The notes: generated by a model not told the origin, from the sequence alone. 64,000 bases of DNA from Anaerolineae bacterium (GCA_022824465.1 JAJDZV010000008.1:124001-188000), one strand, 5' to 3'; numbered from the stretch's first letter, positions 36,895-45,781 are shown. Translations and numbers: made by a program.

Positions 36895-38320
36895 GGAAGC
36901 GCCGCTGCTGACCTGGACTGGTTTCGTCCCTGAGTTGGCTTCACTGCTCAATGATCAAGAGGTTGTCCCGCCGATGTATCTGGTGGGCGGGGCCGTGCGC
37001 GATGCCTATCTGCGGCGTTCGGTGACGGATGTGGATATCGCGATCGGTGCCGATGCCACCGCTGCAGCGCGGCGAGTTGCCGACCGGCTTGGCGCCGATG
37101 TGTATGTCATGGATCGAGAGCGTGATGTCGCGCGCGTCTTATTCAAGTGGCGAGGCGCGCGATATCACGTCGATTTCGCGCGGTTGCGTGGCGCCACTCT
37201 GGCGGAAGACTTGCGCGATCGTGATTTCACTATGAATGCGATGGCGGCTGATCTGCGAGGCAGCATCGACAGGTTGATAGATCCGCTGAAGGGCGCAACT
37301 GACTTGCAGAGGAGAGTGTTGCGGCGCTGCTCGGCGGACGCGATCAAGAATGATCCGATACGGGCATTGCGCGCGGTTCGTTTAAGCGCGCAATTCCAAT
37401 TGAAGATCCACCCGGGCACATCGGCCGATATTCGCGAGTATGCGGATGGCTTGAGACAATCTTCCGGCGAGCGCATAAGGGATGAGTTTTTCAAGCTTCT
37501 GGCTTTGGATCAGGCGGCGCGCGGCCTGCGGGTTCTGCGGCATGTGGGTCTTTTGCGGCAGGTGCTGCCAGGTTTGGCTGAAGCACCGGATGGCGCGCGG
37601 CAGGCGGAGAGAGCGACAGATGCGTGGACTGCCAGGCTGGCCACGGTCGAGCGCTTGGTCCAGATTCAGACGGCGATAAGCAGCCGACGCACAGACAACA
37701 CGGCGGCGGCGTTTGATCTGGGCATGCTAGTAATTCAGCTGGACCGCTTCCGCGGCGCGCTGCGGCGGCATCTCGGGCGCGTATATGGCGGCGCGCGCAG
37801 CCATGGCCAGTTGCTGACGTTGGCGGCGCTGCTGCTTGAGGGCGGCGCGGACGATGCAGCGACCTTGAAGCTTAGCGCTGAGGAGGAGCGTCAACTGCAA
37901 AGGGCAATCAGCAATGTCCACCGAATTCCCGCAGGCCCGCGCGGGAACAAGCTGGAACTTCATCGTTTCTGGTTCTCCTTAAAGGAGGGCGGGATTGATG
38001 TTATTCTGATGTCTTTGGCGCGCTACCTGGCTGCGACGGGGAGCGCGCTTAAGCAGCAAGACTGGCTTGGGCGGGTTGAGGCGGCAACAAACCTACTGGA
38101 CGTTTACTTCAACCAATATGATGCGATTGTCGATCCGCCGCTGCTTCTCGACGGCAATGACGTACTGACATTTTTGCAGCTAAAGCCTGGACCGCTGATC
38201 GGCAAGCTGTTGCGGGGGCTGCGCGAGGCGCAGGTTACGGGCGAAGTCCGGAGTGCCGGCGAAGCCCTGGATTTCATTGGGCGGCAGTTCAAGTGTCTCA
38301 ACGACGCTGACTCTTGCTGA
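36887..38320 (+). CDS. CCA-adding enzyme / poly(A) polymerase family nucleotidyltransferase
   Basis: A 477-residue class II nucleotidyltransferase. The N-terminal head has YLVGGAVRD (34-39 motif GGAVRD) and the metal-binding DVD at 48-50, then RDFTMNAMA and the RRCSADAIKNDPIRALRAVRLSAQF motif that follows the neck region. The C-terminal half is helical. Family members add CCA to tRNA 3' ends or poly(A) to RNA; sequence alone does not decide. The end overlaps the convergent rsmD by 23 bases. Confidence 0.9.
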   Translation: MSEEAPLLTWTGFVPELASLLNDQEVVPPMYLVGGAVRDAYLRRSVTDVDIAIGADATAAARRVADRLGADVYVMDRERDVARVLFKWRGARYHVDFARLRGATLAEDLRDRDFTMNAMAADLRGSIDRLIDPLKGATDLQRRVLRRCSADAIKNDPIRALRAVRLSAQFQLKIHPGTSADIREYADGLRQSSGERIRDEFFKLLALDQAARGLRVLRHVGLLRQVLPGLAEAPDGARQAERATDAWTARLATVERLVQIQTAISSRRTDNTAAAFDLGMLVIQLDRFRGALRRHLGRVYGGARSHGQLLTLAALLLEGGADDAATLKLSAEEERQLQRAISNVHRIPAGPRGNKLELHRFWFSLKEGGIDVILMSLARYLAATGSALKQQDWLGRVEAATNLLDVYFNQYDAIVDPPLLLDGNDVLTFLQLKPGPLIGKLLRGLREAQVTGEVRSAGEALDFIGRQFKCLNDADSC

Positions 38321-38903
38321 TTTCGCCGCTGCCGATGTCCAGCGCTTGAGTGAATTGATAGAACAGTAGCATGGTGCGGCCATAGGTCCGATTGTCGTAC
38401 AACTCCAAGCGCTTGAATCGATGAACGGGCTCATATTCTTTGGGGTCAATCTGCACGATGACTCGGCAGTCCGCTTGAGGCCAGTTGCTGTTTGAATTGA
38501 GCGCATATAAGGTCTTGAGCCAAAGGCCTTGGTATTGCGGCGGCGCCACGTAGATGTACTGGAATCGACGGCGGGGCGCTTGGGCCAGAAGCTGAAAGGC
38601 GCTGCGCCGGGTAATCAGCGCGGAGGCGTCCAGCCGGGTGTGGGCGAGATTGGCGCGAATGATTCCAATAGCCCGTCCGCTCGTCTCATTGAATTGGGCG
38701 AATTCCGCGCCTCGGCTGAGCGCTTCAATGCCGACGCTGCCGGTGCCAGCGAAGAGGTCCAGGAAGTTCGCGCCGATGATGTCACTGCCGATGATGCTGA
38801 AGAGGGCTTCCTTGACGCGATCCATAATCGGGCGCGTGCTTTCGCCCGGCACTGGTTTGAGCTTCATGCCGCGCGCTTTGCCAGCGATCACTCTGAGCGA
38901 CAC
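38298..38903 (-). CDS. rsmD: 16S rRNA (guanine966-N2)-methyltransferase, RsmD-like
   Basis: RVIAGKARGMKLKPVPG at the N-terminus, then STRPIMDRVKEALFSI and the SAM-binding DLFAGTGSVGIEALSRGA (49-66), identify RsmD. Motif IV, normally D/N-PP-Y/F, reads APPQY at 120-124, so the canonical acidic/amide residue is Ala; catalysis may be altered. A GTG at 38903 starts the family-like sequence two bases after the preceding gene's stop and gives 201 residues, a normal length; a longer frame to 39158 overlaps that gene. Confidence 0.8.
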   Translation of the reverse strand: MSLRVIAGKARGMKLKPVPGESTRPIMDRVKEALFSIIGSDIIGANFLDLFAGTGSVGIEALSRGAEFAQFNETSGRAIGIIRANLAHTRLDASALITRRSAFQLLAQAPRRRFQYIYVAPPQYQGLWLKTLYALNSNSNWPQADCRVIVQIDPKEYEPVHRFKRLELYDNRTYGRTMLLFYQFTQALDIGSGEISKSQRR

Positions 38904-38905
38904 GA

Positions 38906-39898
38906 TCAGGCTGCTCCATCCACATGGCTGCGCACGGCACGGATGTTTGAGATCGGCGTGCTGATGAAGCCGCTGCCGCTGCCGGTCAAAATGAACTTCC
39001 TTGATTCGCTCCGGTTGATTGCATCGCGAATCACGGATGACAACAGAGCCGGCGTGCCGCACAACAGGTCGGCGCGTTCGCTCAAGCCGCCGCAGGAGGC
39101 GAAGCTGAAGAGACTCTTGGCGTTTGACAGCTCGTCGGCGCCAGAGCGGAGTTCCCAATTCAGCGCCTGGATCGGCAAGTCCGCGAACAGAGCAAGCATC
39201 GGCGAAGGTCCGTTAACCTGGACAATGTTGAGCCACCAATGCTCGGGAAGATTCTCGACGATATCCTGAATGTGCGGCAGCGCATTGGCCGCGTATTCAG
39301 TCTCAGACATGATATTGTGGCTAGCAAACTCGGTCACGAGGAATATGCCAGCCACACCAGGCGTCTTCCAAAGAGCCGACAGGAATCGATTGGTGGCTTC
39401 AACCAGTTGGCTTAAGCCACTGCGCAGACGGTCGGGCCGGACGCGCATGTCACGCAGCAGTTTCTCGCGTCCTGCCAACTGCGCCGCCTGAACCAGCGGG
39501 CTATAGACGGTTTGCAGGATTGGTACCGCGTCTGATGTCAGGGCTTGACTGACTAGCCGCAAGCACTGAATTTGTTGAGACAGGGCGCCGCGAACTGGGG
39601 ATAGGGGCCGAAGTTCGGTCCAGGCGAGCGATCGGTTGATTACGCGCTTGGTGATGTCGCGGAAACCCTGTGCGTTGCCACTCCATTGGTCTTGTATGCC
39701 GTAGTCGATGACCTGGAAATGCCGCGAAGGCATGACGCGCACGAAGTCCCAATTGTAATCGTGCTGGAAGTCGACGGTTGAGCGCGCAAGATCGGCGTAA
39801 CGCTGATCATCGCCGGGCCAATGCCGCCAAAGCGCAACCGGCACGCGATCCACGGGTTCGCCGGCGATGGCGCGCTCGAGGCGTTCGCGTTTATTCAT
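38906..39898 (-). CDS. Uroporphyrinogen decarboxylase-like protein
   Basis: The 330-residue protein begins with RERLERAIAGEPVDRVPVALW, the hallmark start of the URO-D superfamily, followed by the HWPGDDQRYADLA region. The superfamily includes HemE and cobalamin-linked methyltransferases (MtaA/CmuA). HemE-specific motifs (such as the invariant RQAGRY) are not seen, so a corrinoid-methyltransferase-like role is as likely as haem synthesis. It is eight bases downstream of the TPR gene and two bases upstream of rsmD. Confidence 0.8.
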   Translation of the reverse strand: MNKRERLERAIAGEPVDRVPVALWRHWPGDDQRYADLARSTVDFQHDYNWDFVRVMPSRHFQVIDYGIQDQWSGNAQGFRDITKRVINRSLAWTELRPLSPVRGALSQQIQCLRLVSQALTSDAVPILQTVYSPLVQAAQLAGREKLLRDMRVRPDRLRSGLSQLVEATNRFLSALWKTPGVAGIFLVTEFASHNIMSETEYAANALPHIQDIVENLPEHWWLNIVQVNGPSPMLALFADLPIQALNWELRSGADELSNAKSLFSFASCGGLSERADLLCGTPALLSSVIRDAINRSESRKFILTGSGSGFISTPISNIRAVRSHVDGAA

Positions 39899-39906
39899 TC
39901 TGACGG

Positions 39907-40266
39907 CTACGACTTGGCGGCGCCTACATCCTCGAGACGTTGCGACAACATGCGCGTCAACATCATGTATCGGTCGTCAAAGTTGGTTTCGAGGTCGTTG
40001 TCGCCGAGATTGCCTTCGACATGTGAAGCAGTTTGGACGGCCGAAAGCGCGCTCTCGGTTCTGTCCAGCGCCCGCGCGAAGGCATCAGCGGCCGCGCCAA
40101 AATCGCCAAGCGCTTTGTGCGCCAAGCCCAAGCCATAGAGCGCGTCGACGTTATCAGGATTGGCCGAAACAATGCTGTCAAATTCACGAATGGCGCCAGC
40201 GTTATCGCCGTCGCGATGAAGACGCCAGGCTCTCCCGACTCGTTCTACCGATGCCATTGTGGACAT
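39907..40266 (-). CDS. Small TPR protein
   Basis: A 119-residue protein with about two tetratricopeptide repeats (AWRLHRDGDNAGAIREFDSI, NVDALYGLGLAHKALGDFG), then an acidic tail (GNLGDNDLETNFDDRYMML). The ATG at 40266 is preceded by AAAGGAGAG at ideal spacing, which decides the start over a more upstream ATG. It is first in a small operon with the URO-D-like gene and rsmD. Partner unknown. Confidence 0.75.
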   Translation of the reverse strand: MSTMASVERVGRAWRLHRDGDNAGAIREFDSIVSANPDNVDALYGLGLAHKALGDFGAAADAFARALDRTESALSAVQTASHVEGNLGDNDLETNFDDRYMMLTRMLSQRLEDVGAAKS

Positions 40267-40307
40267 AATCTCTCCTTTATCCGCGCCGGTTGTCACGCGT
40301 CGTCTTT

Positions 40308-40350
40308 GAATTGTACCGTTTGCGCCGCGCGCATATGGATATTGTACCGT
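40308..40350. repeat. Two 10-base direct repeats upstream of the TPR operon
   Basis: ATTGTACCGT occurs at 40308-40317 and 40341-40350, with starts 33 bases apart (about three helical turns). Read on the minus strand each ends in TACAAT, a good -10 form. They could be tandem promoters or a repeated operator for the divergent gap. Confidence 0.45.
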
Positions 40351-40478
40351 ATCGACCTCGTTCCGCTAGCGTTTGGAAACGAGCGTATGGCAGGCGTTGG
40401 TCGTGGACCTTCTCGTCTTGTCGCGCTAGTGAGCCGATGCTATGCTTTCATTGTTGATCATGCTCAATTGCTGGCGAC

Positions 40479-40943
40479 ATGAATATACGAGCAGCCAAAG
40501 AAACTGACCTGGACGCTGCCTCTCAGCTATGGTTTGAACGGGCGGCGCTTCTGCGAGAATCGGACGCGAGCATGGCCTTCGCGCCAGACGCGATTCATGC
40601 CTGGAGGAAATGCGCGAAAGGCTGGATTGCTGATGCGGGATACGCCTTTTTCGTTGGGGATTGCGCCGGAGAGCTCGCCGGCTTTGTTGTGGCTAGCACG
40701 GAGGAGAATTCATCCTGGCTGCATCCACCGCGACTCGGCGAAATTGTGGCGCTAGTATTGGATTTGCATCGGTCGCCCAGCGGTCTCGGCGGCGCATTAT
40801 TGGAGCGCGCGGTAGTCTGGTTGCGGGCGCATGGCTTGAATGCGGTTGAAGTGCAGACGCCGGCCAGCTATCCGGTTGAGGAAGCGTTCTGGCGCGGTCA
40901 AGGCGCCAAATTGCGCTCGCACAGATTTCGGCTCCAGATATGA
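40479..40943 (+). CDS. GNAT family N-acetyltransferase
   Basis: A 154-residue GNAT: MNIRAAKETDLDAASQLWFERAAL at the start, then GFVVAS and the acetyl-CoA region LDLHRSPSGLGGALLERAVVWL, where the usual R/Q-x-x-G-x-G/A is degenerate, and EEAFWRGQGAKL (motif B). Substrate unknown. Its stop overlaps the next GNAT start by four bases, so the two acetyltransferases are coupled. Confidence 0.82.
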   Translation: MNIRAAKETDLDAASQLWFERAALLRESDASMAFAPDAIHAWRKCAKGWIADAGYAFFVGDCAGELAGFVVASTEENSSWLHPPRLGEIVALVLDLHRSPSGLGGALLERAVVWLRAHGLNAVEVQTPASYPVEEAFWRGQGAKLRSHRFRLQI

Positions 40944-41422
40944 TACGGCTTGCGGAAGCGAATGACGCCGCGCGGATCGGCGAGATGTGGGCGGAGATGG
41001 TGCAACATCACGCAGAGTTTGATCCGGCCACTTTCCGCGCGACCGAGAACGGCGCCGACCTCTATGCGCAAAGCATTCGCGATCGCCTTGGCGACCCCAC
41101 GGCGCGAGTACTGGTTGCGGAGAATGGGGGAGAAGTCGTCGGCTATGTCAGCGGCATCATCGCGGACATCACTACCGAACTGTTTCTGCCCTTGCGTTGC
41201 GGGTTTCTCGCCGACATATATGTTTCCCAGGCGTATCGGCGCAAAGGCTTGGGTCGCGAGCTTGTCGAACGTCTTTGCCTCTGGTTTCGGGACCAGGAAG
41301 TAGCGCATTACGAATGGCACGTAAGCGCGAAAAACCGGGCGGCGCTGGCATTTTGGCGGGCGCTGGGCGGCGAAACGACCATCTTACGAATGCGCGCGCC
41401 GGCGCCGGGGAGGGGCAGTTGA
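40940..41422 (+). CDS. GNAT family N-acetyltransferase
   Basis: A 160-residue GNAT with a complete core: YVSGIIADI, then LADIYVSQAYRRKGLGRELVERL (motif A R-R-K-G-L-G binding acetyl-CoA) and NRAALAFWRALGGE (motif B). It differs from its upstream neighbour, so the pair is not a recent duplication. A GGGGAGGGG run near its end is the ribosome site of the AlaX gene. Confidence 0.85.
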   Translation: MIRLAEANDAARIGEMWAEMVQHHAEFDPATFRATENGADLYAQSIRDRLGDPTARVLVAENGGEVVGYVSGIIADITTELFLPLRCGFLADIYVSQAYRRKGLGRELVERLCLWFRDQEVAHYEWHVSAKNRAALAFWRALGGETTILRMRAPAPGRGS

Positions 41423-42126
41423 CCGAGCTGCTTCATTTGGAAAACAGCTACACGAGAGAATTCGACGCTGAGGTTGTCGGGCACGACGCTGGTCATAATG
41501 GCGTCATCCTGGACCGCACAGCCTTTTATCCCGGGGGCGGCGGACAGCTTCCCGATCAAGGCAATCTGCGAACAGCGGGTTCGGACCTCCGCGTAAAGAC
41601 GGTAAGGCGCGGCGCTATTCACGTTCTGGATGGCGCATTGCCGCCGGTTGGCAATCGCGTACACGGGACTATTGACTGGGAGCGGCGCTACAAAATAATG
41701 CGGACGCATACGGCGATGCACATTCTTTGCGGCGTTATCTGGCGGGATTATAAGGCGAGCGTCACTGGCGGCAATATGGATATCCTCAGCGGCCGGATGG
41801 ATTTCGAGTTTGAACGTCTGGCGCCAGACGTGATCGACGTAATCGAGGAACGAATCAATCAGGAGGTCGACGCCGCGCGCGAGGTTCGGACGGCGATACT
41901 GCCTCGTGAAGAAGCCTTTAAGATTCCCGATTTGATCCGGACGAAGATCAATTTGCTGCCGGATAGCATTCGTGAGATTCGAACGGTGGAAATAGTTGGC
42001 CTGGACCTGCAGGCCGATGGCGGCACGCACGTGGCGAATACGCGCGAAGTCGGCGCGATCCGCATCGCGAAGTACAAGAGCAAGGGCGGCATCAACAAAC
42101 GACTCTATGTGGAGCTTTCCGATTGA
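41419..42126 (+). CDS. Alanyl-tRNA editing protein, AlaX family
   Basis: The TTG at 41419 overlaps the GNAT stop and follows a strong GGGGAGGGG site; it gives 235 residues. The fold is shown by FYPGGGGQLPDQG (35-48), THTAMHIL with His97 and His101 of the HxxxH zinc motif, and ADGGTHVANT with His204. In many homologues the third ligand is Cys before GGTH; here that position is Asp200. The protein hydrolyses mischarged Ser- or Gly-tRNA(Ala) in trans. Its stop overlaps the next ATG. Confidence 0.9.
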   Translation: MTELLHLENSYTREFDAEVVGHDAGHNGVILDRTAFYPGGGGQLPDQGNLRTAGSDLRVKTVRRGAIHVLDGALPPVGNRVHGTIDWERRYKIMRTHTAMHILCGVIWRDYKASVTGGNMDILSGRMDFEFERLAPDVIDVIEERINQEVDAAREVRTAILPREEAFKIPDLIRTKINLLPDSIREIRTVEIVGLDLQADGGTHVANTREVGAIRIAKYKSKGGINKRLYVELSD

Positions 42127-42875
42127 TGCGTTATTTGCATCCGGTTCAAGCCCATGAAAAGTTTGTGGCGAGCGGCCGGTATCGCTTTTTTGGAGATGGC
42201 CAGGAACTGGATAAATCAGAGTCATGGGTTATTCACGAGCACGCGGACGGCGGACGGCTTACGCGAGTCGATGTTGATTCACGGCGGACGGAGGGCAAGT
42301 CGATCCTGGCGGAGGCGCTCCACAGCGGCGGCGAATTGCTGCGGCTGAACATTCGCTACGAGAGCACGCAATTCGAGGGTGGAGTCAAGGAGTTGCGCGC
42401 GAGTTACCAGGTGAGCGGATCCGAGATTCAAGTCGGGTACAACATGAATGGCGCCGAGCGAGATTATATAGAGATGAAGCTGCCGCCGGCTACCTTGATT
42501 GACATTCCGCTGCTTGTATTCAGGGGCGCTGCGATAAAAGCCTTGGCGGAGCGGACTGATGGCGCGCGCGCCATATTTGTGCCGTTATACGAACATGCGC
42601 AACTTTTTCCTGGACGAATAAAACTGATTGAATCGGCGGTGGCGTTTGCCGGCGAGGAAACTGTGGGCCTCGGCAACAGACAATTACATGTACGGCGATT
42701 CCAGTATCGAAACGCTGCGAGAACCTATTGGATCGACGAGAGCGACATAATCATCAGACGTTCCAACGCCTATCAGCAGCGTGAGTTCATCGTGGCGATC
42801 AGCAACTATGCAAGGACATCCGCGAAGAGCCAGACATGCGACCGCGGTATGGCGCCTTCGCGCTCTGGATTTTGA
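42126..42875 (+). CDS. Unknown soluble protein
   Basis: A 249-residue protein whose ATG overlaps the alaX stop (TGATG). It has no signal peptide or transmembrane helix and no motif I recognise. It begins RYLHPVQAHEKFVASGRYRFF, is rich in alternating hydrophobic/polar segments suggesting beta structure (ELRASYQVSGSEIQVGYNM) and contains LPPATLIDIPLLVFRGAAIK. Function unknown; the tight coupling to alaX and the TPR genes suggests an operon only. Confidence 0.65.
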   Translation: MRYLHPVQAHEKFVASGRYRFFGDGQELDKSESWVIHEHADGGRLTRVDVDSRRTEGKSILAEALHSGGELLRLNIRYESTQFEGGVKELRASYQVSGSEIQVGYNMNGAERDYIEMKLPPATLIDIPLLVFRGAAIKALAERTDGARAIFVPLYEHAQLFPGRIKLIESAVAFAGEETVGLGNRQLHVRRFQYRNAARTYWIDESDIIIRRSNAYQQREFIVAISNYARTSAKSQTCDRGMAPSRSGF

Positions 42876-42883
42876 GTTCAATC

Positions 42884-43876
42884 ATGCTTAAGCGCTTTCA
42901 GATATTTCTCGGTCCGCGCCGGTTTCGGGCATTTGTAGCGTTGCTGGCTCTCACGGGGCTAGGCAGCCTGGCGCTGAATGCGGTCGGCGGTCGTTCAGGA
43001 TTGGCGACGTCGCTGCAGACGGCTTTGCTGCTGGTGTTTCTCGGCGGCGGCGCCTGGCTGATCATGGGACGCTTGCCGGGCGAAGAACGGAAGCGTTGGC
43101 TGGCGGTGATTCTGCCGTCAATTGCCGTCATGGCGGTTGGCTCCTTGGCCGTGCCAGCGCTAAGCGGCGCTTTCATCGGCGCTGGACTCGGCTGGATCGT
43201 GGCGGGTATTTTCATCTTTCGCAACATCGGCGGGCCCAAGAATTACAAGACCGCCGTCAGGGCGATGCGAAAGAAAGACTATGGGGGCGCGATTGCGGCG
43301 ATGAACGCTCAGATTGAGCAGCAGCCGACGCGATCCGAGCATTATCGCTTCCGCGCCGAGCTCCAACGATTGTCTGGCAACATGAAGTCCGCCCGTAGAG
43401 ATTATCGCAAGATGGTCGAGCTGGAACCGGACTCAGCCGTAGCGCATAACGGTCTGGCCGAGGTTGAGCTGCAGGCGGGGCGCTATCGGGAGGCGCGATC
43501 GGCGGCGCAAAAGGCTCGCGAATTGGCGCCGGATGAATGGGTGGCGGCTTACAATTTGGGCATGATAGACGACAGGCTGCGAGATGGAGACGAGGCGATT
43601 CGAAACTTGACGACAGCGCTGGAGCTAGACGTACCTGATTCTCGACATCGACTATTGACGCAATTATACTTGTGGCGCGCGCATAGGCGGCTGAACAATA
43701 ATGGGGCGGCGGAAAGCGCTTTGGCGGCGCTGCGCAAGGAGCGCGCCGGCTTGGAAGAGTGGCAATTGATCATGAGCGCCGATGAAGCCCAGGCGCTGCG
43801 TGATGTGTTGAGCGACGACGTAGAACTTGCGCGGCGGCTTATTGAGCGCGAGCCAGTCGCCGAAAAACAGCTGTAA
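42884..43876 (+). CDS. Membrane TPR protein
   Basis: The 330-residue protein has about four N-terminal hydrophobic segments (residues 15-110) followed by TPR-like repeats in the cytosolic part (AVRAMRKKDYGGAIAAMNAQIE, AHNGLAEVELQAGRYREA, AYNLGMIDDRLRDGDEAIRNL). Start ATG 42884 is eight bases after the preceding stop. First of three consecutive TPR genes; TPR proteins are scaffolds, and no partner is obvious. Confidence 0.78.
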   Translation: MLKRFQIFLGPRRFRAFVALLALTGLGSLALNAVGGRSGLATSLQTALLLVFLGGGAWLIMGRLPGEERKRWLAVILPSIAVMAVGSLAVPALSGAFIGAGLGWIVAGIFIFRNIGGPKNYKTAVRAMRKKDYGGAIAAMNAQIEQQPTRSEHYRFRAELQRLSGNMKSARRDYRKMVELEPDSAVAHNGLAEVELQAGRYREARSAAQKARELAPDEWVAAYNLGMIDDRLRDGDEAIRNLTTALELDVPDSRHRLLTQLYLWRAHRRLNNNGAAESALAALRKERAGLEEWQLIMSADEAQALRDVLSDDVELARRLIEREPVAEKQL

Positions 43877-43885
43877 GGTGCTTTG

Positions 43886-44773
43886 GTGTCTATTCGCCGA
43901 CGGGTCGCCTGGTTTGCAGTTTTTGTCTCCGTGGCAGTCGGGGCATTGGGCTTTATCGTATTTATCCTCGGCGTCCTTATAGAGCTTGCCGACGGCATAA
44001 CGCAGCCTTTAGACCCGTACATTTCGCCGGTGATGCAGATGTCGCTCGCGGGCCTGTGCCTGTCGGCTAGCATGATCCTGTTGGGATTCTTGCTCGTCGG
44101 CATTTTGCTGGCGCGGCAGTCAAGGCAATATGGCGCGGGTTATGGCGAGGCGTATCGACTCATACAGCGGATGCAATTCCCGCAGGCGATACAATTGCTT
44201 GAGCGCGTCCTCGCTGGCGGGAAAGTGACGCCGGATTTATTGATGCTGCTCACCAGCGCTTACGCTTACAACGGGCAGTTGGCAAAGGCGCAGGAGACGG
44301 CGGACCGCGCAGTGCAGTTGTTTCCGGGCGATGCCGGCGCGTATGTGACGCTGGCAAATGGCTACCGAATGCAAGCGAGCTATGGCGAGGCGGCCATCGC
44401 TTTGCAGACGGCGGCGCAGCTTTCGCCGACGCAGCCGATAATATGGGCCGAGTTGGGCTTTGTGCAACAGCTTTCAGGCGAGCATGATTCCGCGATCGAG
44501 TCTTTCAAACATGCGGCGCTGTATTCTATGCCGTCGATGTACGCCGTGCGCGTCAATTACTATTTGTCTCTCCACTATCAGAGAATCGGCGCAGGCGAAC
44601 AGGCGCAAGTCGCGGCCGGGCGCATGATTGCGGCCGCGCAAGGATTGCAGGCTTGGAAATCGACCCTGCGCGCGTTGGAAGGCACGGCCTACGGCAGCCT
44701 CTTGCACTACGAGATTGAAAAGATCGAGAATGTAATCGCTGATGAGCGAGTCACGCGAAGGGTCGGCGCGTGA
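43886..44773 (+). CDS. Membrane TPR protein
   Basis: Two transmembrane segments (about residues 8-35 and 55-78) precede TPR repeats beginning with AYRLIQRMQFPQAIQLLERVL and continuing with LLMLLTSAYAYNGQLAKAQET and AYVTLANGYRMQASYGEAA. The GTG at 43886 has AAGGTG six bases upstream; a TTG at 43883 is the only alternative. It overlaps the next gene by GTGA. Confidence 0.78.
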   Translation: MSIRRRVAWFAVFVSVAVGALGFIVFILGVLIELADGITQPLDPYISPVMQMSLAGLCLSASMILLGFLLVGILLARQSRQYGAGYGEAYRLIQRMQFPQAIQLLERVLAGGKVTPDLLMLLTSAYAYNGQLAKAQETADRAVQLFPGDAGAYVTLANGYRMQASYGEAAIALQTAAQLSPTQPIIWAELGFVQQLSGEHDSAIESFKHAALYSMPSMYAVRVNYYLSLHYQRIGAGEQAQVAAGRMIAAAQGLQAWKSTLRALEGTAYGSLLHYEIEKIENVIADERVTRRVGA

Positions 44774-45621
44774 TTATCCTGCGCGATTTGGCGCGGCGCC
44801 TGCCGGACTGGGACGCGCCGGCCAAATGCTCGCTTGCGCTGGCTCTATTACTGTTGGCGCTCCTGCTTGCGCTTGGCTTGGGCGGTCCGCAAGATGCACG
44901 GTTGCCGGCGCGGGTCGGCGCATTCGGTCTCTTGATATCCTTGCAGATCCTTTTTCTATGGGCAAACAGACGTGAGATCTCGCCTTATCATGAGGCGCGT
45001 GAGAGATTCATAGCGGGCGACTATCGGGCCGCGCGCGCAATTCTGGAAGGGTTGCCAGTGTCATCGAGAATCTCGGTTGACGCGCTGGCGCTCTTGGGAA
45101 CAACCTATCGACATCTCGGTCTCTTCGACAAGAGCGGCGCCGCGCTGGACCGCGCAATTGAGCTGAAGCCAAACCACCACTTGGCGCTCTTCAGTCGCGG
45201 GAAACTAATGCTCGTTCAAGGCGCATATGCCGGCGCGGTTGAATTCATCTTGAAGGCGCTGGAGACGGGCGCGCCGAACATAGTACGCTTTGAACTGGGA
45301 CTAGCCTATCATCTGCTCCAAGATGAGCCGAGCGCTGTGACAGAACTGGAAACCGTCCGCGAAATCATAATGGACGATCTTCCGCTTCGGCTTATGACCG
45401 AATACATACTCTACAAGCTGCACAAGTTCGACGCTTCGGAACTGCCCAATTCCGAGCTGGCTCGCGGCGGACTGGGGTTCTGGCGGGAGGAAGCGACCAT
45501 CTTCGACGCTACTCCCTACGGTCAAGCAGTGCGCCATATGGTCAGGGAGATGGAAGCGCTGATTTTGCGCGCTCCGGAACCTGGTGGCATAACACCCGCG
45601 TCTTCCAAAGTTCATAGCTGA
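44770..45621 (+). CDS. Membrane TPR protein
   Basis: The 283-residue protein (GTG start, coupled to the preceding stop) has two hydrophobic segments (22-45 and 52-70) and TPR-like repeats including ARERFIAGDYRAARAILEGL, ALLGTTYRHLGLFDKSGAAL and ALFSRGKLMLVQGAYAGAVE. It is the last of three TPR genes. 208 bases separate it from ileS, with a short upstream ORF between. Confidence 0.78.
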   Translation: MIILRDLARRLPDWDAPAKCSLALALLLLALLLALGLGGPQDARLPARVGAFGLLISLQILFLWANRREISPYHEARERFIAGDYRAARAILEGLPVSSRISVDALALLGTTYRHLGLFDKSGAALDRAIELKPNHHLALFSRGKLMLVQGAYAGAVEFILKALETGAPNIVRFELGLAYHLLQDEPSAVTELETVREIIMDDLPLRLMTEYILYKLHKFDASELPNSELARGGLGFWREEATIFDATPYGQAVRHMVREMEALILRAPEPGGITPASSKVHS

Positions 45622-45706
45622 TTCCACCCTTTCGCGATAGCGCCAATTACGCCATAATTCCTGCGAATTTGCAGCCTATACTGGCACCAGACGAGGAGGT
45701 GTTTTC

Positions 45707-45781
45707 GTGGCGTCTCATGCGCATGTGTACGCGCCGCGAGTCATTGCGGTTTTGATACGACGGATGCAGCGTCAAGAATAA
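45707..45781 (+). CDS. Short upstream ORF before ileS (24 aa)
   Basis: GTG 45707 to TAA 45781 encodes 24 residues after GAGGAGG with seven bases spacing, one of the best ribosome sites in the window. Codons 12-17 read Val-Ile-Ala-Val-Leu-Ile, with Ile codons ATT (45743-45745) and the rarer ATA (45755-45757). The stop is 48 bases before ileS. Codons 15-18 fall in the 5' arm of a 10-base inverted repeat. It may regulate ileS by sensing isoleucyl-tRNA, but no terminator follows, so any control would be translational. Confidence 0.5.
   Translation: MASHAHVYAPRVIAVLIRRMQRQE

Noticed and set aside
40479..41422. Duplicated GNAT pair
   Set aside because: The two acetyltransferases share only the general fold; not a recent tandem duplication.
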